DNA of 64,000 bases from Phytophthora sp. 'mugwort' (taxonomy: Eukaryota; Oomycota; Peronosporomycetes; Peronosporales; Peronosporaceae), in assembly GCA_033558025.1 (NCBI GenBank), contig JAUCEF010000012.1, positions 3,534,001-3,598,000 on the forward strand, read 5' to 3'. The notes beneath the pieces are model-generated. The model was not told the DNA's origin. It searched no databases and saw only the letters and a list, made by a program, of their open reading frames with translations. This document shows positions 1 through 11,621 of the stretch, in pieces (within the stretch, counting starts at the first letter, position 1; each line of letters begins with the position of its first letter). The position numbers were made by a program, and so were the translations under genes.

Positions 1-1160
1 TCACCGAAGCACTTGCATGCTCTACGTCAGCCGGCCACGCGACTTCGTCAAGTGATGACGATCCTCACTGGCTTCCTCGTAGTTCGGCCGTCGCGCATGC
101 AATGATCGCAGTCGCTCTTTCACCCATGGCAGACGCAATATTTCTTTTGCCCTTTTCGCCTTCAGCGTCCTAGCATGATAGATCTGGGTGCCGCTACGGG
201 TGATCGCACAATGTGCTTGATTGCGGTGTTTTCTTGAGCGGGACACATGCCAGTTTCCAGGTCGTTTCTTCGCCTGGTGTCGGATTTTAGCGCACACAAG
301 CCGAGTCGGTATGGTTTTAATGTATTCAGGAGCGGCAACCAGGTCACGGTCACTGGATGTTTCCTCATCAGGTACCATAGGTTCCCCGCTGTTCGCACAC
401 ATTTGCTCACGTGTGCAAGGTGTGTCAGGCCCCACCAGTACTACTTCCGCTAGCTGCGCCATCCCTGCCGAAGACACTGCGGACTGGCCCTTAGCGAGCA
501 ATTTATAGCCGCATGCGAAATCGCCAAGTCACCCGCAGACTGCTGCATGCTGGTGAGATCGATTTCCTCACGCGGAGTCCATCCTGACGCATAGTAGCCT
601 CGACGGCTTGCAGAATTGAGCCAGAAAAAGCTGCGTTAAGCATGCTTGTGCGGCTGGGGGCATTGCAGCTCCCATTTACCAACCTGTACGAACGCAATTT
701 GCGCCACTTGGTGCTGCCCTCCTCGAACAGGTTGCCAGAATTGTCGGTCCGCCACTTTATTATCATCTGCAGCAGCAATATTTCACCAGTATCGAAAGTG
801 ATCAGCGACGCGTCGCCCTCGGCCTTGTCAATGCGTTGGACCACGCTAATGCGATGTCCGCGCGGGTTGCACCACACAAATGCTATCGAGAAATACTCGA
901 TTGTCTCACCTGCGCGGAGGGTCTCTGGGAGAAGCTCGGACGCGCTTCGTGGTGGTATCTTTACCTGCTAGTGTTGGATGCAGCAGCCTAGCCGTGGCTC
1001 GAGAGGTGATGGAGGATCGCGTTCTGCACGGCCGTTGGGCAAGCCATTCCAGGTACCTTCTTGCAACACTTGCACCACCTGCACCGGCATGCTGCCTATC
1101 TCCATCACGGCCTTGGAAGCGCTTTTTTGCGGCAGCGCAAATGAGAAAGGCCTGGTTCAC
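1..1160 (-). pseudogene. Unidentified frameshifted coding relic, cut by left edge
   Basis: Three minus-strand open stretches follow one another in different frames (about 906-1160, 503-877 and 22-501), reading right to left. The middle one has a protein-like composition: it contains GHRISVVQRID, FDTGEILLLQMIIKW and KWRKLRSYRLVNG, and it keeps reading upstream into IEYFSIAFVWCNPRGHR. The last one carries a basic stretch (residues about 65-120) and stops at the left edge. The change of frame between stretches suggests a decayed gene or transposon ORF. I do not recognise the family; a transposon-encoded protein is likely given the surroundings, but this is inference. Confidence 0.3.
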
Positions 1161-1218
1161 ACGTACTCGCTACGTTAATGTGGTAGAACTACGGTGTTGG
1201 TCAGATTCCTACGTGTGA

Positions 1219-3270
1219 TTGTAAAGGCTTCTCGTTTTCGCGGTGTGTGTATCCAAAATGGACGGTGTTTTTCGCTTTTAGTCCAACGCACCCTTCCCAG
1301 TGTGTTAGCCCGGATAGAACGGAGGTTGTACGCCTTCCGCGGATGTGCAGTGTTTATAAAGCCCCTACTCGCGCTCGTCAACGTGGATCCAGGCTTCCAT
1401 CAAGAGCCGCTTCACTCGTGTCAAGGTGGCGATTAATATAATGTGGGGCTACCGCAAGAGAAGATCCTTATTGGGGTCAGCAATGAATGTGCGCCGCATC
1501 ATTTTCGCTAGCGAGATTTTCAGGGTAACTACATTTTGCATCCACGTGATGCCGGTGCTAAAAATCTCGTCGTTGTCGTTTGATTGCCTTAGAAAATTTC
1601 GTTTTACAGCATTCTGTTGGCTCATTCCTGAATTCTATTTTGCTATGGGAGTTATAAACATGGCTCGGCAACCCCGAGTTTCTCGTTGCCGGTTTTTTTA
1701 ATCATCTGTAATGCTGCAACCTCACATTCTTTATTTGTCCCGATCTCTGTACGCGTGTGCTTCTGTGGGAATTTTCACGCGCACAGACGCGGGCGCGGGA
1801 CCTGGATGTAGTCATCAACTGTACAGTCAGACAGTAGACTGCGAACGATGAGCTGGTATAGCCTCTTGGCCTTCTACATGTACTGAGAAAGATGTAGTCG
1901 AACCAGGTTTTGTATCTCACAGAAATGGAGTTGACGTAGCTATTCGACGTCTGGAAAGTCGTAAGAGAAACTCCAACGCGTTAGACAAGGTAGCAAACCC
2001 TCATATACTACGTGTCGTAGGGAAGCCGCTCCGTCCAATAATCAGGAGGTAAAGTGCTGCTCTGTCGGTCGTGAATATGATGACACCGCATCGTACAGAA
2101 GCCCCTCACAATAAGTGCACTTCATAGATTACATGTCCTTGCATATCTGCTTAAATTCATGAATACGGGGAAGCATCCGAAACTGTCACCTCTAATCCCT
2201 CTTAAATCGAGAAAATTACATTGACACTTATTGAGAGGGACATCGGTACCGCCGAACAATCCTTCGCGATCGCGTCTTTGTCTCTCAGTCCTACTTATAG
2301 CTCTGAGTGAGAACTTCTTCGAATACATTATGTTGGTCGCGCTCAAGTTCGGTGCCGCAGGATGGACACCTAGCTGCGGGGGTCGTCAACATCGACTCGC
2401 ACTATCTAGATCGATCATAATGCTATAGTATACTTAATTAGCACTTAAAGCGAAGCCATTTACAATACTTTTTAATAATGGCGAATTGCGACCTGCCCCT
2501 CGCCAGGCTCCAACAAAGACATGGCACGTCGACTGCTAGGTATCCGGCGGTGACAACAGCGTTGCCGACCTTGTCGCCAATGGCGCCGGGTGCGCTGACA
2601 TTGCACTCGAGTGCTACATCGACCACTGCGCTACTGAAGGTGCAAGACACACCGAAACGACTGCAGTTCTGGACTGCGCGGGAAGACCTGGGATCCCCGT
2701 ACCGTACGCGTAGCTGTTGTGAGACGAATGCCTCCGGTAGTATGCGCCACTTAAGTATTGTTGGTAGGTCCATATTGAGGGAAACGTTCACACTGGGTGA
2801 ATTGCAGCTGTTAGGTCCACATTCGGGGAAATACCCGACTCATAAAGCGCTCAAACCTGTTCTAATGATACTTGCCTTGTAGCAACGAAACCCCCACTCG
2901 GTGTCGACTTGACATCAAGACCTCGAGTTGAGGTACAACTCGCGAATTATGTGCTAGTACTACTAAACAGTGTTCCCATATTACATATACAAATACTACA
3001 GTAGTAATATTCTACGTAGTATACATTAGCAACTCTGCGGAGGTCAATTTTGATGATCTCATGTCATCGACGTCAACCTTCTGATCCTGGAACTAACAAG
3101 TCAAGGGCATGCCGTTTGACGTTTCAGTCGACAATACTACGTTCTACGGAGGTAGTGGCTACACGAGGAAAACTACAATATATTTCCAGGACTCATCAAT
3201 TTCTCCAGTGCGGACGCTACGGGTACATTCATGTGGAAGGGTCACAATAAATTGTATGATTCACCACTGT
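1219..3270. other. Stretch with no recognisable gene
   Basis: Only short, overlapping ORFs on both strands. The longest (2478-2882 on +, 2438-2791 on -) are mutually antisense and neither shows a motif I know. Stops are frequent and base composition is mixed. It is probably degraded repeat sequence. Confidence 0.5.
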
Positions 3271-4404
3271 CTATGTGCAGTGAAAGTCCGGTGTAACTAG
3301 AGCCTCCTCAAACACTCGTGACACGCTATCCAGATCCCCTAATAGGCGCAACATCGGAGTTAGCAAGTCCGATTGGCTCGTCAGACTTACTACCCGACAG
3401 ACTGCGCTGTCCCACTCGACACTAGCAGAGCCACGCATGACGATCCTTTGGCCTCGTAGTTTTTCCGCCAATGGTAACAACGCGCTCGTCTCATCCCGGC
3501 ACAAGTGTGGAAACACAGCGAGAAGAGTTTGTTCTGATATCGTGACGGTGGTGATCGTCGTAGCTAGAAGAGATCCCGACGCGCATTTTTCCAGTCCGTC
3601 CAGTTCGACCTTGAGGTTGGGGAACCAGCGCGAGATACAGCGCCAGCTCTTCATTATCTCCGCTGTGCCTCGTTCGGCGTTAAACGCTACGTCCGAAGCC
3701 ATCGACGCTAGTAAGAAATCCATCTGAGCTTTATGCCGCATTTCAGAAGAGGGAGACGAGAACACATGTACGCCGTACTGGAACAGTCGAAAGTATTCGA
3801 CGACGATGCTCCAAGCGCTTTCCTTTGCCGGGAACATTTCCGACGTTAAACGACGTCGTTGCTCCAGTTGTTCGATCTCCTCTCGTAACTTTCGGTTCCC
3901 ATTGTCGAGGCTATTCGCGTAGTCGTCTTTCTTCTTCCTGTACCGGATCTGCCTCACGCGACGCTGCTCCCGTATCCGCAATTTGTCTGCGATGATCAAC
4001 TCGGCCATTGCTCTGACTTGGTCATCGCCTGCTGGTGGTACGACGCCTCTACTTCTGCTCTTTACAGTCGTTTTTTCTGCTGGAGCCACGGCGTACGAGC
4101 CAGAGGGACCTTGCAAGTCTTGACGTGTCCCCTTCACGTTTGTCGGCACGGAGGAGGTCATTCCTGCGCCCAGATCTCCAGCTAAATAGGTCGTTGGAGG
4201 ACCTCCTTTTCCGTGTCCACGTGTCTGAGGAGACCATAGCTGAAGACGTGGGTGCTGAGAAGGACGAGACTTGGTTGTCGTGTTCATGTCGTCGTCATGA
4301 GAACCAAATGTACTGCGAGATCGTTTGGTGCGTTGCATGACGCCGCTGATCACGTCGTCGCTGAAGAATCGGCTATTTGGCGGGTGGAGCACACAGCCTT
4401 CCAT
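3271..4404 (-). CDS. bZIP-type transcription factor, oomycete family
   Basis: Single-exon ORF of 377 residues. It opens with MEGCVLHPPNSRFFSDDV, a motif shared with the related ORFs at 6676-7833 and 35737-36822, which supports this start. A disordered Ser/Thr/Pro-rich region runs to about residue 125. A basic region follows (about residues 140-165, RRVRQIRYRKKKDDY), then a short leucine/glutamate coiled coil (about 166-190, NRKLREEIEQLEQRRR). The remaining ~190 residues form a domain conserved in the paralogues (EYFRLFQYGV, ISRWFPNLKVELD, LRGQRIVMRGSA, SDLLTPMLRLLGDLDSVSRVF). Its expected role is nuclear, dimeric DNA binding. I recall similar Phytophthora proteins being labelled as M96 mating-specific, but that is from memory. 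The canonical basic-region Asn is not evident; a Glu appears at that place by my alignment. No neighbour suggests an operon-like context. Confidence 0.8.
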   Translation of the reverse strand: MEGCVLHPPNSRFFSDDVISGVMQRTKRSRSTFGSHDDDMNTTTKSRPSQHPRLQLWSPQTRGHGKGGPPTTYLAGDLGAGMTSSVPTNVKGTRQDLQGPSGSYAVAPAEKTTVKSRSRGVVPPAGDDQVRAMAELIIADKLRIREQRRVRQIRYRKKKDDYANSLDNGNRKLREEIEQLEQRRRLTSEMFPAKESAWSIVVEYFRLFQYGVHVFSSPSSEMRHKAQMDFLLASMASDVAFNAERGTAEIMKSWRCISRWFPNLKVELDGLEKCASGSLLATTITTVTISEQTLLAVFPHLCRDETSALLPLAEKLRGQRIVMRGSASVEWDSAVCRVVSLTSQSDLLTPMLRLLGDLDSVSRVFEEALVTPDFHCT

Positions 4405-5223
4405 AACGTTACTAGGGGTTTAAGCGGTCCGTCGGTAAAGATCAAGTGAAGGAATGCAAATGCACAGCTACCGGTATTTGAAGCGTAGCCAAGAATTAGG
4501 CGGCACCAGCTGTCGGTCGTAATCAATGAGCCGGATTCACTCACATTGCGATGCTCATCTGACAGATTGTTTAGACAGATAACGCGTTGACGATTGTGTA
4601 GGCTGGATGATGTGAGGAACTGAGGTGGGTAGATCTCTCAAAACGCTGGCAAAACACGAAGACACACGCCTTTTGCTCCCACAGTTCAAGAGCGAACGTG
4701 CATGCTTCCCAATGTCTCTACTTTCGGTAATCTAAACTGCCAGACGGCTTTGCTGATAGCAACTGCACCCTTCAACAGAACTTTGTCTAAGATAGAAGTA
4801 GAGTTCAACGCGTTTGTAAGCAGCGATCGTAAACGATGCTTGCAAATCGTCGTCAACTTTCAAATGTCACGAATCGTTGTGTCGGTGAATGGACGGTCCA
4901 TGTGGAAGATAAGAATGCAGCAATGAAGAGCCGACCAACATACTCCGTCAGAATCGTCTCATACCTCTTTCTTGTTCAGTCGTCGATCATGCTACCAGGT
5001 TCTTACGTATTTGTATGGAGTTTAGCGTAAATAGTCGTAGCCTATCGATCTACTGCAATAATGCCAGTTTCAGAAGTTATTGAGAGGGACGTCTGCGGTA
5101 TGTATAGAAATGAGCCCCCAGTGGTTCACAGACACGGACTGAGGCTAAAACATGTACTGTCTATTGAGATGATGTCACTTCCAGCAGTTTTTGCGTACTG
5201 TGAGAGTTGCTCATGTGGAAGGC
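4405..5223. other. Upstream flank of bZIP gene, no gene seen
   Basis: No ORF here has a recognisable motif. It is the 5' flank of the minus-strand bZIP gene and should hold its promoter, but I see no clear oomycete initiator. Confidence 0.4.
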
Positions 5224-5355
5224 CGCGGAAATTTGCGGAGGCGAGCCCAGCGCCGAGCTTTCCAGCGAGCCGAGCACTTTTTAAAAATTAGAATATTTCC
5301 TCGCAGGAGCGCAACGACTGCCTTTGCGAAGCAAAGCCCAAGACTGCAATGCCAT
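5224..5355 (-). repeat. Dispersed repeat, copy 1 (SINE-like?)
   Basis: Read on the minus strand, this segment aligns with 37744-37880 on the plus strand. Shared blocks include TTTGCTTCGCAAA, TTGCGCTCC (CTGCGCTCC in the other copy) and GGCGCTGGGC followed by CCTCCGCA, in the same order and with similar spacing. It has no coding potential, so a short interspersed element or the end of a larger transposon is likely. Confidence 0.5.
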
Positions 5356-6675
5356 CATTCCTCGGGAAGGCTAGGGTAATGGAGATAGGGGACCTTCAAT
5401 ACAAAACTACAGTGTAAACTAAAAATGTGACGAGGCTAGATGGGCACAGCGACACGTGCCTTATTTAATTGTGGGAGTCGAACTTAGCGAAATAAACAGC
5501 TCTTTAATGAAATACTAGACGATTTTTTGCTCATATCGATTCCACGTATGAGCCAACCCTCGAGGTGGTTGATATTAGAAATAAGCATCTCATTTTTATG
5601 CAAGGGAAACAGCATAGTGAATCCCCCTAGCTTATTATTTGACGAATACCTGCTTATTTGTGCGTTTCTTTTTGCTTATTTTTCTGCTTATTTCGAAGAT
5701 TCGACTCCCCCTAATAGTACCGTAATTTGGTGGCGATATCCCGCATTTTTGTAGTCTTGTGCATTGCACTATGCAGAGCAATTGAGGGTGGCAGGGGCCA
5801 CGCACAACTTATGCGTCGCCCCTACCCTTAGGACATTTCTGCGTAAACAATATATTTGTTTATTGCTTTAAAATCACTTTTTAGTATATAATCTATTTGA
5901 CTATCTCAAAACCACGCTGCACCACAAGGGCTCCGCAACAAGTACCATATTACATGTAATACGTGCTAAGTAGATACTTAGTGTTTATCGCTGCTGGAAT
6001 ACCTTACACAGCACGTAAAGCAGCCTACTTTCTTAATAATCAATAGTAACAACTATTTGGTTTTGTTGTCATCGGTCTTGCAAAACTGAAACCTTTCTGG
6101 GCGCTTAAAACTACTGCCTGTGGATCGGAGTTAAAGATAATCGATTGAAGATACGATCTCTTGGTCCCTCAAGACAAGTCAAATCGGTATGTCGGATTTA
6201 CTGGTCGTACAAGATGTTCCTACCAAGTCAGTACAGGTCTTTGAAGTCCATCGATCACTGAGACGCTGTCGTCGGTCAAGCACTTTAACTTCCATACCAT
6301 TTTGCCGATGGAAACCTTTGTTTGGGGCCCATGTTCCTGCAAACTGTAAACAGAATTCCCCGACGTAATCTGGCTACTGATGGTCGCCTTGCCATCCCCA
6401 CCATGAAAAAAAGTCCACAATTCGTCGTCTGGAGCCTGGGGACAGTTACAGCAGCAGAGTTATACGCCGCGATGTGTCTGTCAAAGTACGCTTGAATTCA
6501 TTGCGTTAGCTACTCGGCAGTCTGAAAAGTTTAGTGATATTGCTGCGACGACCCTGATACACAATAATATTGTGGACTTTATTTTATTGTCGCCCGGCTG
6601 CAGTATTGTTGACTGAAGGACGAGCTAACGTTTACCAAGTTAAGCGCTTAACAGTCCGAAGGTTGTGCATGTTCA
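5356..6675. other. AT-rich stretch without recognisable gene
   Basis: Strongly AT-rich around 5.4-6.1 kb, with only short ORFs. A 66-residue minus-strand ORF at 6220-6420 has no known motif and lies just 3' of the bZIP pseudogene. Nothing else is seen. Confidence 0.45.
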
Positions 6676-7833
6676 TTACGTTCCCAGCTCCACCTTCACG
6701 GTACCTTCTTTCACCTGGAAATCTGGTGTAATGAGGGCGTTCTCAAACACTTATGATACCTCTTCCAGTCCCCCAAGCAAGCCAGGATTGGTGTCATCAT
6801 ATCCGACTGACTCGAGACATTCATAATCTTGTAGCTAGCGTCGTCCCACTGGAAATGCGCTGAGCCACGCATAGTAATCGTTTGGCCGATCCGTTTGTCA
6901 GCTAAAGTCCTCGTCCGTCGCCAATGAGCAAAAGAGGAAACACAGCGCGGATCGTGTGGTCCGAGAAGGCGAGGACAGTTGTCGTAGTAGCGACTAGAGG
7001 GCCTGTCGCGTCCTTCTCGAGACGGTCGAGCTCCATCTCAAAGCTTGGGAACCAGCGAGAAACTTTTTGCCAGCTCTGTGGCGTGGCACCGACGTCTTGT
7101 GAGGCATTAAACACCACTTCACTTATCAAGGACGTCCGTAAGAAGTCCACTTGAGTCCTGACCGGAGACTCGAGTGACTGTGATCCCGATAGAGGCTCAC
7201 GCATACCGAAGCGAAAGAGTCGGAAGTACTCGGTGAGCCACTCCACGCGTTCATGTCTGGTGCGATGACCTCAGACACTGAGCGTCGGTGCTGCTCCAGC
7301 TCTTCGATCTGTTCCGTAGCTGGTTGGTCTCCTCCTCGAGGGCGATCGTATACTTCTCCTTCTTCTTCCTGTAGCGGATCTGCGGCATTCGACGGAGCTC
7401 TCTCAGTCGCTGCTTCTCAGCCAGAGCCAGCTCAGTCATCTCTGCGTACTGATTCTCAGTTGTCTTGGCTTTTGCACTGTTAGTTGGGACACAGCGTCAA
7501 CTGGTAACGTAGGGAACCAACTTGGTAGACTTTGGGGCTGCGTGGAGCTTCCTATCGCCGGTGTCGGCTCTACGGACCATGTTAATGTGTTATGTGTCCC
7601 TTACGTCTCCCCGACGTGTCCCTTTAATCTTCATCTTCACGTGTCGGAGAAGATCTTCGTCGAGGATACGAATTATCCGACGACGTTTGAGGTCTCGTGT
7701 CCACTATACCCATGGTACTGGAGACTTTGGAGGCGTAGGATCTCTGTGTCGTCCTGGAGCGCTCAACAACGCCACTGATCACATTGCCACTTAAGATTTG
7801 ACTGTTAGGAGGGTGGAGGACGCAGCCGTGCAT
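6676..7833 (-). pseudogene. Frameshifted bZIP-type transcription factor paralogue
   Basis: This is a broken copy of the family at 3271-4404 and 35737-36822. The pieces lie in the right order on the minus strand but in different frames. First comes an N-terminus starting MHGCVLHPPNSQIL (7624-7833). A basic region and zipper start follow (7251-7439; RRMPQIRYRKKKEKY, then LEEETNQLRN), where a shift ends the frame within the zipper. Next is the conserved domain (6902-7246; TEYFRLFRFGM, SRWFPSFEMELDRLEK). The C-terminal block is RIGQTITMRGSA, then SQSDMMTPILACLG, ending near VKVELGT before a stop at 6676-6678. At least three frame breaks are needed, so it cannot make the full protein. Whether any fragment is expressed cannot be told from the sequence. 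Confidence 0.8.
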
Positions 7834-8522
7834 TGGACTTGGACGAGCCGAGCGCTCGGGAGCTATTTCCTTGTGTGAAGACGAACAACTGGCAACTGCT
7901 GAGCCGCGAATGGTCAAGCGGAATGAGGAGGTGGTGGGACAGTCTGAGATGATGGAGAATAGGGAACGATTTACTTAGCTTGTTAATGCTTTAGTTTGAA
8001 GAATGAATACAAAGCCGCGCCCAACGGCTGAAGTGAGCTAATGCGTCGTGAATTGCGTGGGCAAAGCCTCAGGTTTTGTGGGAGCCTGAATAGTCGCTCC
8101 CCAGTTTCACCAACCGCGGAGGGTGAGTGAGACATAGATGACAGTCAATCAGGGTCGCAACGCTAAATACTATTCTGTATCGTCCACTATGTTTAGCATC
8201 AGAATAGAACAGAAGTCTGCACGCACCTGGCTCAGCCTTATTTTGCGCTGCAGGAAAACATCAGACCGGATGTCGACTTGCGTAAGACAGACGCAATCCC
8301 CACATCGTAAACCTTATAAGTAGATTACGCACATTCTGTTTGTGGATGTCACGTGCTTCAATATATTGCCATGCATGGTGCTCCGCGCGGTCTCAAACCT
8401 CTTAACGGTTATCTTGCGTCAGGGCTCAGCAATCCTCGCAAATGGGCAAAGTTGGTCCTAGGCACGGCCTGATCCGCACACGGATGGTAAACCAAAGGAA
8501 TTATAACGGGCCCACGATTTAG
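7834..8522. other. No gene recognised
   Basis: Short ORFs only. It lies between the bZIP pseudogene and the Harbinger relic; no repeat was noticed. Confidence 0.4.
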
Positions 8523-9320
8523 GTGCCATCTTACATGCTATGGTCTTCGGAGAACGCGTTTTGTGCCGAAACAGAAATACTATCTTCTGGTTGGTCAAAC
8601 CTGAACTGGTACAGTGTACCAAGTTGGTACAGTAAGTTGCGTTCCGAACCACTTGTTCTGGGAATAGCTACACGAGGGGTGCTAGCCAGAGAACAATTCT
8701 GCCCTGGACGACATATCTGCTGCCATTCAGCGCCTGCATTCAACGAGTCTCTCTGCACGTCGGGTACAGGCTGGTTTCACAAGAAGCTACGCCACGACAG
8801 GAAGTCGTTCCTGTGCATCTACAAACTGATGCGTTCAGCGGGGGGCCGAGCGACCGGCCCTAACTACAATCACCACCTAATAAAGCGCGTTGCTCTGACC
8901 ATGTTGTACCTCACCCAAGGCAGCACGATGAACCAGGCCACGTCGACGCTGGGCATATGAAGGTCCAAGCCGAGGCAATGGACGATCGCCGCAAGCGTGC
9001 GTAGTAATCTAGCCCACTCACGGATCCGCCTGATGGTTGAGTGCGCTTTCGGCCGACTAAAAAATCGCTTCAGAATCCTTCTAGGCAAGGTAGAACAAAA
9101 GTCGGCGGCCATTGTGTGCAATGTGATTATTCGTTGTATATTTCTCCATATTTGCTAGCTTTTTTGTCCAGGACAGTATGCAAGTTGACAAGAGGATCCA
9201 TTTCTACGCGATGCCCCACCAAGTGTAGCAGAAGACCCCCATGAGAACGAGCAACCAATCTCTCACCAGCAGAGACTTGCAAAGCGCGACGATATTGCAG
9301 ACATCTTAGCGATAGTTTAA
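8523..9320 (+). pseudogene. Harbinger (PIF)-type DDE transposase relic
   Basis: Two parts of a Harbinger transposase are visible. The N-terminal part (8779-8957) reads FHKKLRHDRKSF, then KRVALTMLYLTQGSTMNQAT, the helical region before the DDE domain. After a stop, the frame around 9010-9160 reads LMVECAFGRLKNRFRILLGK and AAIVCNVIIRCIFLH, the hallmark third-acid region (E of VECAFG). A tail (about 9210-9320) ends QQRLAKRDDIADILAIV and a stop. The span between the parts is far too short to hold the first two catalytic Asp residues, so the element is internally deleted. It also has in-frame stops. Its neighbour on the opposite strand is the usual Harbinger partner ORF. Confidence 0.65.
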
Positions 9321-9705
9321 AGATGCATCCATCCAGTTACCTTGATACCGGCTAATCCTAAGTAAAACGAGCTCCCTGTCCCTACCCCTTTCGTTGCCAG
9401 TCAGCAATTCCTTCAGCAGCTGCAGCTGCATCTCTTGAAATCGGCGAGTCTTTTCATGCTGCTTCTGCAGCGACAGTGAGCGGAGATTTTCATCGGCAGC
9501 CGACCGGAACCTAAGCGACGCCGCAATGGCCTTCTTGCCTCATAGTAAAGCAGTTGCTTGTTGCACGACCGGCGGGGCCTTCTGCTTGGAAGCGTCCACA
9601 CGCTTCAAGGAGATTTTCACTTCGAGTGGACTCGTCCAAATTGCTTCGGACCATGAGTTGCGGGGAAGTGTTGGGACGGCTGGTATCGCCTATGATGGCA
9701 CTCAT
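9306..9705 (-). pseudogene. Harbinger-associated Myb/SANT-like partner ORF, C-terminal relic
   Basis: A minus-strand frame reads through this interval with a single TGA near 9540. It contains EVKISLKRVDASKQKAPP, then SAADENLRSLSLQKQHEK, RRFQEMQLQLLKELL and a stop at 9306-9308. This is the charged coiled-coil end expected of the DNA-binding partner protein of Harbinger elements. The Myb/SANT part itself is not clearly preserved. It is convergent with the transposase relic and the two stop regions overlap by about 15 bases. The assignment rests on composition and context more than on a diagnostic motif. Confidence 0.4.
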
Positions 9706-10229
9706 GGTGTAACGGGGTTACATGAAGAGTGCCAAGTCGCTCTTCAGAGCAGGTGTACCCAAGTAGACTAAGTGATGTAGCTAAACATCACTATGACGTC
9801 GACAGTAATGACTTCATGGATAGGTACCACATATATGGTGCAAAAGACCGCAAAACCACTCAGTAGAATAACATCTAGGGAACTCTATAGATGAAAAATA
9901 GTTAGTATGTAGACGCATTAAAACTGGTACATATAAATATATGCAGTCTTAATTCTACCTAATTTTGGTAACAGTCCCACAGACCAGGGACTAGTGAACT
10001 GCCGTTCTCTGAGAATTTGTTTACTCTCCGGAAGTCACACTTCCTGTGCGCAAGTGTTGTGTGCCCCATCACACATGGACTGTGAGTGATGTCTTGAGTT
10101 AGTGTACCCATATCATGTAGGTTAAGCTAGTATCCCGTTGGGGGCAAGCACGTCGTGTGCCTAACGAACTGAATTTCGCTCTTAGTTTCCCTTAAAACTA
10201 ACGGCTCCGTCTTCCCTTTCAGCATCGCG

Positions 10230-11032
10230 CTCTTCATCCTCCTCATCGGCAGTTGAATCTAGGAGCACTTCACCGCTAATGCTCACGCGCCCCGCAAAAA
10301 CATCAATAAGCATTTCCTAAAGCTCTGCGTCCATTTCACGTTCGCGAGTTGCATTGCCAGTTTGGCACTGCTCTCGCTTTTTCCTACGGAGCAGACACTT
10401 CAACTTCCTATACTTAAGCGAAACCTGCAACACAATAGACAGCAAGCGACAGTCATAATTAGCATTGAGTAATAAGCTGTTAGCAAGCCCCTCAATGTAC
10501 CTGGTCACGAGTCAGAACGACGTCAAGAGACTACCTTAGCACGCTGGCGAAATGCTGTCACGCGAAGGCTTTCTCCGGACTCGTGTCGGCTTCCTCAAGA
10601 CGTCTATCGATGTCGCCGTCCGCAAAGCACAACCGCAACAGCTCGCCGACCATATTGTTTGCCCACTTCGCAAGCCTGGCCGGTACATTCCCCTTCTTAG
10701 TCGACGAAGGCGCTGCGTCTTTGACTGCTGCTAGGCTTCGCGATAGCATGCACTTGATAGACGCAAGAGCTGCTGCTATCGTTGTCGCTGGCATTTGCAG
10801 CAGAGTTGAAGTTAAAGCAGGAGGGGGGCGTCAACAGAGTGAGAGGCAGGTCGGACCAAGCTAACGACAATGGCATTGTGAACGGTGGGACTGCTACCGC
10901 TGAGGCGTCGTCGGGTGGCTGCATCTTTGAAAATCGGCTTGTGTGAGAGAGCGAATTGGTGCCCGAGAACAGAGCGCTACCTGGACTTGTTTGGGCACAC
11001 GGTTCTCGCAGATAGTGGATGGCTGCAGGCAC
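10230..11032 (-). pseudogene. Possible SANT/MADF-like transposon ORF relic
   Basis: Minus-strand pieces in changing frames: a Ser/Pro-rich start (10697-11032), then NVPARLAKWANNMVGELLRL and DGDIDRRLEEADTSPEKAFA (10558-10794), then SLKYRKLKCLLRRKKREQ (10317-10508), and an acidic tail near 10230. The order of an Ala/Trp-containing helical segment, a KYRKLK-type segment and a charged tail is reminiscent of SANT/MADF-like DNA-binding proteins of DNA transposons. No intact frame exists. The family call is tentative. Confidence 0.25.
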
Positions 11033-11621
11033 ATCGGTATCTTACCCGAACCATAATGTTTTTGCGCCGATGTGAACGCGTTCCCGACCTGAACAAGGGC
11101 CTAACTTAACCTAATTATCAGGCCAGCACTTCTACCTAGGTACCCCTCAGTTTGATTTTTCAAACTGATTACTATCGCCTCCAACAGCAATTGCCCCCTC
11201 AAAGTCGCTTTTCTCTTTTGGTGCTAACGACTCTGTAGCGTGGAGAGCCTTGCATGCACGGTAGAGCTGTAGCGGCCGGCACGGGTCTGTGCGGCTGGTG
11301 CGGAAGAATGCGACCGGGAGCCGTACGACAGTGAGCTGAGATAATCTGGTCTTCAAACTTCAAAGCAAGCTGTCGAAGACGCCACCGAAACCGTGTTGTG
11401 CGCTTCTCGCATTGCCGACTCTACATATATTTAAAGACCGGGAGGATGAGAGGAGACGTCCCATTCTGCGTCAAATGAAAGCTTTATGAGCACTAACGAG
11501 ACATCACAAGGCGAGTTCAACGATATCGAGTTGTAGGTAGCGTTGGATTGTCTACGCTGGCGTTAGACTTGTTGACACGCTTCCGTGTAAACGCTGCAGG
11601 ATCATCCATCGTCACCCTACA
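11033..11621. other. No gene recognised
   Basis: Only short ORFs without motifs. It separates two transposon relics. Confidence 0.4.
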
